A stretch of 64,000 nucleotides of DNA, from contig JAKFAO010000005.1 of the NCBI GenBank assembly GCA_021527695.1, positions 558,001-622,000 on the forward strand. Reading direction: 5' to 3'. Below are positions 9,630 through 19,243 of this stretch, piece after piece; positions within the stretch are counted from its first letter, which is position 1, and every line of letters starts with the position of its first letter. The translations under genes were made by a program, and so were the position numbers. The notes beneath the pieces are model-generated. The model did no database searches. It worked only from the letters and a program-made list of their open reading frames with translations, and was not told the origin of the DNA. The DNA comes from Naematelia aurantialba. Its lineage: Eukaryota > Basidiomycota > Tremellomycetes > Tremellales > Naemateliaceae.

Positions 9630-12477
9630 TCATTTGTCTTCGGTCAACAAAAAGTTCACCACTTTTGACACAACATCTCCCTTCTTCGCCATGCCCTCCA
9701 GCACCTTTACGCGCCGTTCCAGTTCGAGTCGCTTATCTTCCTGCATCTGCTTTCCGCGGATGAGGTACTCCAGAAGCTTACTGGCGCTAGCTACAGCTTC
9801 CTGTGTCTGCTCGGGGTAGGGCTCAAGCTCGTCGTGTAATATCTTCTCCAACTCCTCCAGTGGTTGGTCCTCCTTTTGAGGACCTCCATCTGGCTCCTCT
9901 GCAGCAGCAATGCCATCCAAGACATTCAAGACTTTGCTCACGAACGTGTTGATTCTCTGTGACGAGAAACCCCGCTGCATTAGAATTTGCTCCAAGTCAC
10001 GACCGGTGATAAATGCGCTGTCGGTAGCATAGAGATCGTCCTTCAATAAACGTCGCGCTTGGTCAAGGTCGGTCGCAATGAAGCATGAGTGAGCAATCCA
10101 ATTCGAGACTTCCACTTTGCCGAATGAACCTCGCACCAGACTAGTCAGCTGTAGCAGGGTTTTCGCGCTAATCCTAATTGGATGTTCTTGCGGTGAAGCG
10201 GCGGAGTTGGTGAGTGCAGCCTTGGAAGCCCTTTCGTTCGGTTCAGAGGTGCGTTTGAGCTCAACTTCGACATTCGGATTTTCAGCAGTGTTCGGCGTTG
10301 GGGGTAGGACGATTGAAGCAGAGTTGCTGGAATGGTCACTGTGTGCTTCATTGGTCTGCGTAGTGCCGGCGCGCGGTGTGGCTGGGGAATTTGGAGTAAG
10401 CGTCGCGGGAAGAGAGGGCAGTAATGGAAAAGATGTAAGTTGAGCGTTGCTTTCTGGCTGGGGAGCAGTTGTATGTGACGTTTGAGAGTCAGGCGGAGGA
10501 GAAATCGGTTTGATATCGAAGGACGCAGGGCGGGGGACGTCGATAGCTTTGGAGGTCGGCTCCGGCTCGTCACCAGCCTTAGGCAGCTCTGGTGACGGAA
10601 CTTCTTCTAGGACTAACCGCATTCGCTTACGCGGTGAAGGCGAATGAGTATCGGAGGTGACGGGCGAGCTGCTGTCAGCTACGCTTGACCGGTACACTCA
10701 CGATTTATGTATCGCTTCCGTCGCCACTTCTCGATTGCGTTTCTGTCCAACACTCTCTGGTGTCAAGCCCATCTGCGCATCAACCTCGAGTCTGTCGGCG
10801 TCTTCGTTTTTTTGATCTCCATTACCGAAAGCCCAGCCCGGGAGACCATCAAACATAGCAGCGACCGCATTGGGGATGAGGCGGCCTTGCTCAGACGCGA
10901 CTATCAGTAAGGGTGAGGAACTGTCTTGCCATGCCGCCAAATCTGCCGCATTCTCTCGACCAAAAGGGGTGTCGAGATTTATTATTTTGCTGTTGAGCTC
11001 TTTAATGGCCCTCCCAACAGCGGCTGACTGTTTGTATGTGACCACCGCAAATCTCGGATGTTCTGCAGATATATGGTATATGTCGACACCGCCACTGTCG
11101 TCAGCGGGGTTCAGGCTACCTACTCACATATCTCCAAACTGAGCGAAAAGAATCCCTATGTCTCGAGCAGAGATGTTCATGGCAAAACTAAGCTGGTTCA
11201 GCCAACGTCAATGTCCAGTGCGAATGTCCTCACTGCGTCACAAAAATTGAGCATTCTTTGGGCTGTACTGCCTCAGTCAGTCCCTGCGGCTGCGGAGAAG
11301 CCGACAGGTCCTCAGCCTTGACCGTTGAAATGGTAGGTGGTTGTGGACGATCGAAAGGAAGCTTTTGACGTGATGGGTCCGCATCACCGCGTTGCCAAGG
11401 CCCTCCCTGACAACTCGCCGGTGGTGCGGGGTCACCACCACCGGGTCGTCGGTAGACCTCTGGTAGTGTCCTGTCCTTCATCTTCTTGAGATAGCTATTG
11501 CTAGCCCCCACTGTAGCAATTTTATCGGCTAGCACTGGTCCTTCCAATTCGCTGTTTCGCGGAATCCAAACGAGAGTGAGATGAGCGTGCAAATTGTCAA
11601 GGCAGATCTCGCGCCACAGCGCATCAAAACGCAGAGATTCGGCTCGAGAGGAAGTGTCAATGCTCGCAATCGCTGCTTGAGACTCGCAAAAGACGATCAG
11701 TTCGGGGGAAATCTGCTTGCCGTCCCGAGTGGCTTGTCGTAGCGATTCCTGAAACCCCTCGATCGCTTTGCATAGTCCACCCAATTCCGCGTCAAGAGCA
11801 TCTCCCTCGCCTACACAACCCCTCATCTTGTTCCCTGATTGTGCACTGTCGATGATCCATTCGACGGAGGCGCACCATCCTTCTCCAGCACGGCATGACC
11901 CATCCGCGTACCAGACGGACGTCGCAGAGCGGCAGAAATGTCGATGCAGACTCATAGCATCTTCACCATTGACAGCAACATATTTGGTGAGCGGCAAATG
12001 ACTCGGCGGAAGAGAGTAGATGATGGTTGGCGGGTCCGATTCTTGCATCGTAGACATCGGGGTGAGCAGAGTGAGTTCAGGGATTTCAGGCGTCTTGGTG
12101 GATTCGAAACGCGGAGGTACTTGGGTTCGCCTCGGTGGAGAGACAACACGAGGTACGGGTGGTGGCCGACTTATCGTGAAACTCGGAGGTGACATCCCGA
12201 AAGGTGGCGGTGGCCGAAACTGGACCAGCGGTGGCTCTTGATTTGCAGGCTGATACGGATCATAGCTGTCATTTTCGTAGGCTTGACGGGGTTGTTCGTA
12301 CGAATAGGCCGGTCGGCTTGTGGAGGTGATGTATGGATCGAATGGGCGGTAACTGGGTGGAATATATGTGTACGGCTGGTAGTCACGCGAAGGCCCTCTG
12401 ACCGCAGCGGGCGGATAAGTGGACTGACTTGGGGAGTAGGCGCGGCTCGCCGGGGGAAACGGTGGAAAACCACTCAT
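9630..12477 (-). CDS. RNase H-like domain fused to an RRM (unusual fusion)
   Basis: Function unknown; the domain order suggests RNA or RNA/DNA-hybrid binding. From MSGFPPFPPASRAYS the first ~170 residues are Pro/Tyr-rich and disordered. An RNase H fold follows: YADGSC (first Asp), DALDAELGGLCKAIE (Glu), FCESQAAIASID (third acidic position Glu instead of Asp), and WIPRNSELEGPVLADKIA (last Asp), which resembles retroelement RNase H. A 46-nt intron near 11185-11230 joins CSIFVT to HFAMNISARDIGILFAQFGD, producing an RRM with RNP2 (SIFVTHF) and RNP1 (RFAVVTYK). A 30-nt intron (10672-10701) leads to a Ser/Pro-rich linker and a helical, charged tail ending NFLLTEDK. Alternatively there are two tandem genes split at 11230; the reconstructed RNP2 argues for one. 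An in-frame upstream exon from 12704 is also possible. Confidence 0.72.
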
Positions 12478-13320
12478 ACTGAATGATATAAGCATTTTTG
12501 CTACAGCAATCATCTTGACAAACCTTGTAGGGTAGTTGTCGGCGGTCGACAGCAAGATGACAAACAAGCAAGAAGGACAAACACTGGTGAGCAACGAAAA
12601 ATGAGATCAGCTCCATGTTAGCACAACAAGCTCGTCAGTAAAAACTTACATGGAGCTTTGCTCAGTGTGTCAGGTCGCTCCTTCTTAGCGATACCGGAGA
12701 CCATTCAGATGAGGAGAGCACTCGTCGAGGATCAGAAGCCGACAACCAAAGGTATCAAAAGTGAGAGTGAGTCAGGTGATAATCAGACCGCTGCGTCAGA
12801 CTTGGCGAGTCGAAGGAGCGAGTAATATAGCGATGCGATGTACACTATAGCTGCGAGGAGAAGAGTCCGTATGAGCGCTGCGAGACGTGTTAGCCGTTGG
12901 AAGAGCAAGAAAAGCGTCTAGAACGAGACCGGGTTAGAGAAGAGGAGAGAGACGGCTGGTGGCAAGCCAGTGTCAAAAAGGCAAGGGCACGATTCAGAAG
13001 GAACCGGACGACCGTGGGAAAGCTGCTGGGCTCGAGTCCCGCTCTATCCGTTAGGGTCCTATGTAATCTGCACCTGCATGGCTTGTTGCAGAGCATCCCA
13101 GTGCTATCGTGGTCGCCACAGTGGTTGTAGTTTAAATTCTCATTGGGACAATTCCCTTTGTACTGCGCTGACCAACCCTGCACGACAGTGACAAGGCGAG
13201 GACCCTGCTGAGGTCTTACGAGCAAACATGATGCGATGAATCGCTAGGTGAGCCATTATTCTGAGGTGCCCCCGCGGGCTCTGCCCGGGACACAGTAACT
13301 AAAAGATACCTGTTTAAAAG
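12478..13320. other. Intergenic region with a possible small upstream exon
   Basis: 843 bp between the RNase H-RRM gene and MIC10. On the minus strand an ATG at 12704 opens 18 codons (MVSGIAKKERPDTLSKAP) and meets a good donor GTAAGT at 12649. Splicing to an acceptor near 12502 would place it in frame with the RNase H-RRM protein; splicing to the acceptor at 12584 gives a short unrelated peptide. I cannot decide between a 5' exon, a leader intron and chance. The rest (12720-13320) shows no supported gene. Confidence 0.4.
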
Positions 13321-14012
13321 TTAGGCTTTACATCTGTATTGCCAATGTCTCAAGGATATTCTCGCCCTGGCTGTCTTCAGTTCGTAGTGACACGGCTCAT
13401 CCGCCTTCCTTATAATCGTGACGAAGGGAGGATCTTGGTGCCGGGAAGAACATGCGGATTCAAGGAGTAGTTGCACTACAGCTCGCGTCAGTGCGAAGCA
13501 GGGCTCGAATGACGTCGGGCAGCTGACATTTGAGTAGGCGACGCCAGCACCGAATCTATTGGCGTCAGCCCCGTCGTTTAAGCGTGAGTCACGAGATGCC
13601 ACTTACCCGGTGGAGAGAGTAACGGGCCAAGCTCGGCCTGTAGACAACGAAATTCAGCCTCGGATTTGGATATCCAGCCTGCGGCTATGGGCGAGTGGAG
13701 AGCGACTCACGACGGAAGATCAAAACGGACGCGACGATGCCCACACCAAAGCCGAGGCCGGCGTTGACGAGGAGATCAGCCACCTTTTTCAATACTCAGC
13801 ATCTTCTCGCGGTCGATGCCGGCACGCGAGCAGAGAACAGTTGACCAATGAAGGGCTCACGCAATTGTCAAACTATCCAATAAGGTCAGCGCTGGTCTTG
13901 CGTTGCACGCCTACCGAGGGCTTAAAATGCTCACTTTCCTCGCAATCACATCCTCACTTGACACCGGCGGGGCGACAGGGAGGTTGCTGGAAACCGACGG
14001 AGCACTGGACAT
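13321..14012 (-). CDS. MIC10: MICOS complex subunit Mic10
   Basis: Small inner-membrane protein that bends membrane at mitochondrial crista junctions as a core MICOS subunit. Exon 1 (13935-14012) encodes 26 residues from MSSAPSVSS; a 12-nt microexon (13861-13872) adds FDNC; the next exon gives VADLLVNAGLGFGVGIVASV. Together they rebuild the family's first membrane segment with its glycine motif G-x-G-x-G-x-G. Further introns lead to RRRAWPVTLSTG and FGAGVAYSN, the second glycine-rich segment. All joins keep frame. Normal Mic10 ends shortly after this point, but the frame here stays open for about 60 residues to 13321; that tail is rich in Arg and Cys and may be a missed intron rather than protein. 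The 3' end is therefore uncertain; the identity is not. Confidence 0.87.
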
Positions 14013-14572
14013 GATGGCTGGCGGTGACTGGACGCAACACACTGCTATTGCACGTTTAACCGCCTTTACCGCGTCGGCGACGGAGATATGCGGCATTTGC
14101 CTGAATAGGCGTTGACAGCACTTTTGGATTCTCGTAGAGCTCTTTATCGTTTTGCGTTGTTGCCAGTACGATTTGCTGCTCTTGTACAACTTTTGGGGGG
14201 TGCGAAGAACATGCAGCAAGCATGCATCGGTGGCCGTCCTAGATGGTGTGACCTATGTGGAGACGGTCGACATCCTTTGGATCGACATTTGGTCATGAAC
14301 TCAGTAGAGTATCACTCAACACCCTCGCCTTCTCTCATCCGTCGTTCCGTTTGCACCGTTTGACGTGCTGTTGTCGCTCCGACACAGGCAGATCCGCTTA
14401 TAGCATTCATAATCTATTCAATCATATTCCGTTGTCCGATTCCATTTCTTCACGGCAAAAGGCGCATCCCAAAGGCACTTGACCGGGTTCGGCAGGTCTG
14501 CGAGCTGAAGCTCAAGGCTCAGTGCTTCTGGCTGTATTGACATCTCTCCAGCCTGAGATTTGCATACCAAGC
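14013..14572. other. Divergent promoter, MIC10 / M50B-like protease
   Basis: 560 bp between two genes that point away from each other. No gene of its own is supported; it should hold both promoters. Confidence 0.6.
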
Positions 14573-15914
14573 ATGCTGGACATTTTCGAATCACCTCACG
14601 CAGCCGGTCAACATGAGAGTCTGCATACCTTGGTTGCACGTCAGGACATCACTCCCAACAGCTTTCGTAAGTCTAGCGGCGGCGTCGGTCGAATCGATTG
14701 GAGGTAACTGAGGACCAGAAACCAACACTGTTATCGCCGCCTGTGTCATGTTTTTGGCCATACTGGTAGTGTGGAACGTACCAGTCCTGCGGGACATAAT
14801 TGCTGGTCTCAAGGTGAATACTCTCCGCGACTCGTCAACGCCTTGGATGCTAACCTGATATCAGCTTTTCGTTGTCGGAACGCATGAGCTCTGTCACCTT
14901 ACCGTAGGACTCCTATGTGGGGGCCAAGTGGTCTCGATCTGCATCGATCCGAATGATGGCGGGGCAACCCACGTTATGGGCCTCATGCGGACGTACCCCC
15001 GCATACCGAGAGATCCGTACGCCATGCCTACCTATACACAGCTCTTTTGGTCCACTTCCGCAGTGGTAACGTTGTCGGCGGGCTACGTTGGGTCGAGCAT
15101 AGTAGGATGGGTGCTGGTTGTGAGTTCTTAGCGCTATGACCTGGTTTGACACTCGAAGTTCTGTAGTTGTGGGTGAACGATCTGCAAGACTTCGCGACTC
15201 TGATGATTGACCCACAGTCGACATTGTCGCTTCCAAGATCGCTGCTCTCGTCATTCATTTGGGCTTGCTCGCGCCTATACTGCGCGCGGATCATTGGATG
15301 TAAGTGATAAAAGTCGTATGTCGCGCGCTGGCTGAACGCTGCAGCGCATTCGGCAGCATCATTGTATGTGAGGGTGTCCTGATAGGCTTCTGGTTTGGTA
15401 ATCATGGCAGCGTGAGTTCTGCTCTTGTAGTTTGATCCTGCTAACAGGGTCTCGAGGCTCTCCGCTTTTACGGTGAGTCCAGTGAGCGGGTTCGCTCCAC
15501 ACCGCTGAACTGGTCCAGTCCTCTTCGTGGGGATGATGAATCTCTTTTACGTTGTATGGGACTATGTGGATGAGCGCTTGTTTGACAAGCGGAACACGAG
15601 TGATTGCGCTCAATTCTCAGAGCTCCTCGGTTGGCCCACAAGCGGTTGGTAGGAAGGCTTTTGCGCAGGGTCAGTCTGATGACCGGTTTACAGCTTGGGC
15701 GATATTCTGGTTCATGTACGACACTCTTGTCTTCACTGCAGCGATCTTTGCGGGAATTATTGTGTTTCGGGTGAGCTTTCTGCTGGAATCGGCATTTACA
15801 GTACTAACTGCAACAGCGTTCTGATGACGACATGTACCGACAAGCGTAGGTATCTGATTCGGGCAACGACAAGGTGCTGATCATCTCCTCAGGTCACATT
15901 TTCTGCCCACATGA
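14573..15914 (+). CDS. M50B-like membrane zinc metalloprotease homologue
   Basis: Multi-spanning membrane protein of the peptidase M50B-like family found in fungi and plants; the substrate is unknown. Start at MLDIFESPHAAGQHES. After the first intron comes a hydrophobic helix (VIAACVMFLAILVVW), then VVGTHELCHLTVGLLCGG carrying the HExxH zinc motif (HELCH), then IDPNDGGATHV and LSAGYVGSSIVGW, both typical of the family. Further short exons give the hydrophobic stretches IAALVIHLGLLAPIL, FGSIIVCEGVLIGFWFG, LFVGMMNLFYVVWDYVDERLF and AWAIFWFMYDTLVF. At least eight introns of 40-60 nt interrupt it. The last exon ends with a short polar tail; the stop at 15914 depends on the chosen acceptor and could shift to 15949. 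Proteolytic activity is inferred from the motif only. Confidence 0.82.
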
Positions 15915-16110
15915 GAAGGACACTGTTTGCTGTTTGTTCTCGTCCATAGGCGCACATGCATTCAAAGACATGCATGTGTGGCATATTCTTCTGCGTCGGA
16001 AGAGGGCCACAGATACGGACGTTGCCGCCAAATCGTCATAACGTCGACCTTAGTCTTACACAGCTTTGCTTGTTTTGTGTTGTTCAACTGCAACAAATCA
16101 GTCTTTCAGA

Positions 16111-17057
16111 ATGGCTGCCGTACCAAGTGACACAAGTGCAGCTGTCGAAAATGCAAGCGTAACACACCACAAGTTATGAGGTCGCCCGTTCATATTGGAT
16201 GAGGTTGCTTGCTGACTCGGACTGTCAGCTCCCAACCGGTCAATTAGATTCACCAGCATCTATGCGGGCTACACATCTACTCAGACGACCCCATCTCGAG
16301 CAGTACGAGCGTACCACTTCTGCACTCATCTTCGCAAAGACCTGCACCAATGTGTGGTTTACAATTCCGATCGAGCGGGCGTCCGCTCGATTGGTTCGAT
16401 CCGGATGGTAAAGAGCTGACAGGTGCAGGCATTGAATATGTGATACCAGAGCACGTCTTCAACAGTTGCTAGTTGAAGAGAAAGAGGTATTAGGGGAGCT
16501 GCACTTGTATGCTGATCCGAGGAGTATTGGCACAGCCATGAATTTGAGGTCGATTCCGGTATGTTCGTGCTCGGCACCAAAGGGCTGGTACCAAGTGAGT
16601 CATGCACTGCGTGGACGCTACACTGACGCGCTATAGGCCAGGTAGACTGTCTCTCGTAGAGCGTCCGGCCATGCTCGAGCTGCATCGCACTTATGGCAAG
16701 ACGATTCATACATGGCGAGTTTTGGTGCTCACGTCCGGCAGGAGGCTTGTACTGACGGAAGCAGGGCCTTTGATATCGAACCGGCTTTCTTTGGGCTCTC
16801 CGCGCCTACTGATGTCGTATACATCGGATGATCAGGTCGATAAGGCTCTCTCCTACAGATGAGGAACGAGTAAGAATTCATGCGGGCGTCCAAGCTGAGA
16901 CACTTCAGGGCGATGGGCGTGTCGACCGAACACAAGGGGGACGCGCGCCAAGGCTATTATTTGAAGAGTGAAGACTTGGATCGACAACCTGCAGAAGGAT
17001 GCGGCCAATGGGTTGGCAACAAACGAGGACACTGGGTCTGGCGAGACATCTAGTTTG
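16111..17057 (+). pseudogene. DUF1264/OBAP-like gene with frameshifts
   Basis: Similar to the oil body-associated protein family (DUF1264), whose function in fungi is not established. A start at MAAVPSDTSAAVENAS can be spliced to IHQHLCGLHIYSDDP, then [78 protein letters not shown] and [13 protein letters not shown], in the family's order. Three places need a one-base correction: an extra C in the run of four near 16278-16282, a missing base near 16466 (in FNS/VEEKE), and one near 16655. The first two lie in short homopolymers. Either the gene is decaying or the assembly has errors. Neighbouring genes of similar length read cleanly, which favours decay. The C-terminal limit is vague. Confidence 0.58.
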
Positions 17058-17558
17058 CATCCTCGATAGTTTCTCAAAGACAACCAGAGTGGGCTATCTG
17101 ATCCCATTTAAAGTTGGGGATATGAAAAAGGTGGATGCCCCTGTAGGCACGGCGGTTCTCTCTTCATTTTTAGGGTATCGGAAGACGAGAGAGGGCCTCA
17201 AAATTGCTGTCCAATACCCAGTGATTCCTATACCTGCATCCCATCTCTTCCTCTAACATCGTTGGCGGTGCGCGCATCCCACTAGAGTGCGTCCCAAGCC
17301 AATATCTTTGACGAAGAGGATCCTGTTGTCCTTTGATCCAAAAACTACGGAGAGTCCGAGGAGGAGGGGAAAAAAGTAGGATCGGAGGAGAAAAATCAAC
17401 AAAACCATATCGTCACACGTGCCGATCGGGTGATTGCTTCGTCATCTCTTCTGTTTTTGCCATCTTGGCGGTCTACCTCTCTCTCTCTCTCTTTCTGTCT
17501 GTGTGCTGTCGTGACACTCTTTTCTGTCTCTGCTCAGCAGAAGAGGTCTCTGTAGACC
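17058..17558. other. Intergenic region, ALO1 upstream
   Basis: About 500 bp with an A/G-rich stretch near 17340-17400 and a CT microsatellite near 17477-17495 just before the ALO1 start. Pyrimidine tracts next to fungal starts are common in strong promoters. No gene is seen. Confidence 0.55.
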
Positions 17559-19140
17559 ATGAGTGAGCTCGGCAAGGTGTCGACCCAAGAGCTTCTGGCG
17601 GCGGTCGCCACAATCGCCGTTCCCTCTCGATCTCCTCGCGCAACATTTTCCAATTGGGCAGAAACGTTCGAGTGTCGGCCACAGCGCGTCTTCTCTCCCA
17701 CGACTATCCTACAGTGTCGCCAGGTGATCGAATTGGCTCGGCGAGAGGGTGTCACATTGCATCCAGTCGGCGTCGGGCATTCCCCTTCGGATCTACCATG
17801 CACAAAAGGCTGGTTGGTGAGGATGGAGGGATTGACAGGTCAGGTTCAAGTCAATCACGAGAAGCGGTCAGCGACTTTTTACGCTGGAACAACACTGCAT
17901 GCCATACATGCGGCGCTTGCGCAAGCCGAACCACCGTTAGCCCTGCCCAATATCGGATCGATCTCGGACCAGACAATCGGCGGTCTCATTTCGACCGCCT
18001 CTCATGGCTCGGGCGTGACATTTCCAGTCCTCTCACAGCACGTCCGATCCCTCACTCTTGCTCTTCCACTCCCAGGTGTACCTGTTGTCCGAGCAAGTCC
18101 CACTGAAGACGCCGAGCTGTTCAAGGCGAGTCTCTGCGGGCTCGGTGCCACAGGCGTGATGTTGGAGGTCGAGATCGAGGTCGAAGACGCATTCCGTCTC
18201 AGGGAGACTAAGGAAGCTAAGGGGGTGGACGACGTGCTGGATAGTTTGGACACTATCAAGCAAAGCGCAGAGCATGTACGAGTATGGTGGTATCCCGATG
18301 GAAAGGGTATGGTGGTGGGTCGTGCGAACCGGACCTACGCGGTGAGTCTCGACCCTGTCACACATTGCACGAGCTTACATAGTTCTAGCCTGCTCAACCC
18401 TCCAGCTCACTCATAGCGCATATATTGGGTTTCCACGTCACTCAGCTGTTCTTATTCATTTCCCGCATATTTCCTTCCCTTACTCCGTTTGTTGGGCGCT
18501 GGGCGTTTTGGTTGTCCAAGGAGGATAGTGTCGTTATCGACGACGGCTTCAAGGTGCTCAATTTCGATTGCCTGGTAAGCTAGAGGTTCATCGCCTTTTT
18601 CCTCGCCTGATCATCGGTAGTTTCCCCAATATGCCTTGGAATGGGCAATTCCGTCCCATAACGCCAAAGCTTGCCTGATCGAAATGCGCGAGTGGCTCGA
18701 TCAGGAGGCAGCCAACGCTGGGGGTTTGCGGATACACTTCCCCATTGAGATCCGATGGTCTTGTGCCGACGACATCTGGCTGAGTCCAAGCTACGGTCGG
18801 GAGACCACTTGGATTGGAGTTGTCACTTATCGGTGAGTCCCACCACTGGATGCCACTGGTGTACTAATTACTGATCAGGCCATATGGACTTCCCGTTCCT
18901 TATCGCAAATTTCACGAAAAGTTTGCTTCTCTCCTGGCATCCCACGAAGGACGACCTCACTGGGCAAAACAGCACGCGCTGCGGCCAAAAGATGTCGAGC
19001 ATTTATACCCTAAATTCCACGATTACCGCCGCGTGTTACAACGGGTTGATCCGGACGGCCTTTTACGAAGCGAGTATGTGCGGCGTCACATCGACGGCGA
19101 AGATGTTGCCGAACGAATGTTCAAAAAGCGACCTCTTTAG
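17559..19140 (+). CDS. ALO1: D-arabinono-1,4-lactone oxidase
   Basis: FAD enzyme that makes D-erythroascorbate from D-arabinono-1,4-lactone, producing H2O2; in yeast it sits at the mitochondrial outer membrane and contributes to oxidative-stress resistance. From MSELGKVSTQELL the first exon carries the FAD-binding domain, including NWAETFECRP, GVGHSPSDLPCTKGW (the site of the flavin-linked His in the family) and LPNIGSISDQTIGGLISTASHGSG. After introns come VVIDDGFKVLNFDCL, EWAIPSHNAKACL and the HWAKQHAL signature (HWxK of the aldonolactone oxidase family). The frame ends KKRPL at 19138-19140. Four or five introns of about 40-50 nt are needed. Length and motif order fit the yeast enzyme. Confidence 0.94.
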
Positions 19141-19243
19141 GACTAGACTCAGGTATAATACATGGGCTAGCTAGACATTAAGTAAATGGTAATATGCATT
19201 AGACGCTTTTGGATTAGGCGAGGAGCATTTCCCGTCATGACCC

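Noticed and set aside
11230..12477. RNase H-like part as an intact retroelement
   Set aside because: There is no reverse transcriptase, integrase or terminal repeat nearby, and the frame splices cleanly into the RRM exon.
13020..13070. tRNA-like string GGGCTCGAGTCCC
   Set aside because: No matching acceptor stem, D arm or anticodon arm could be built around it on either strand.
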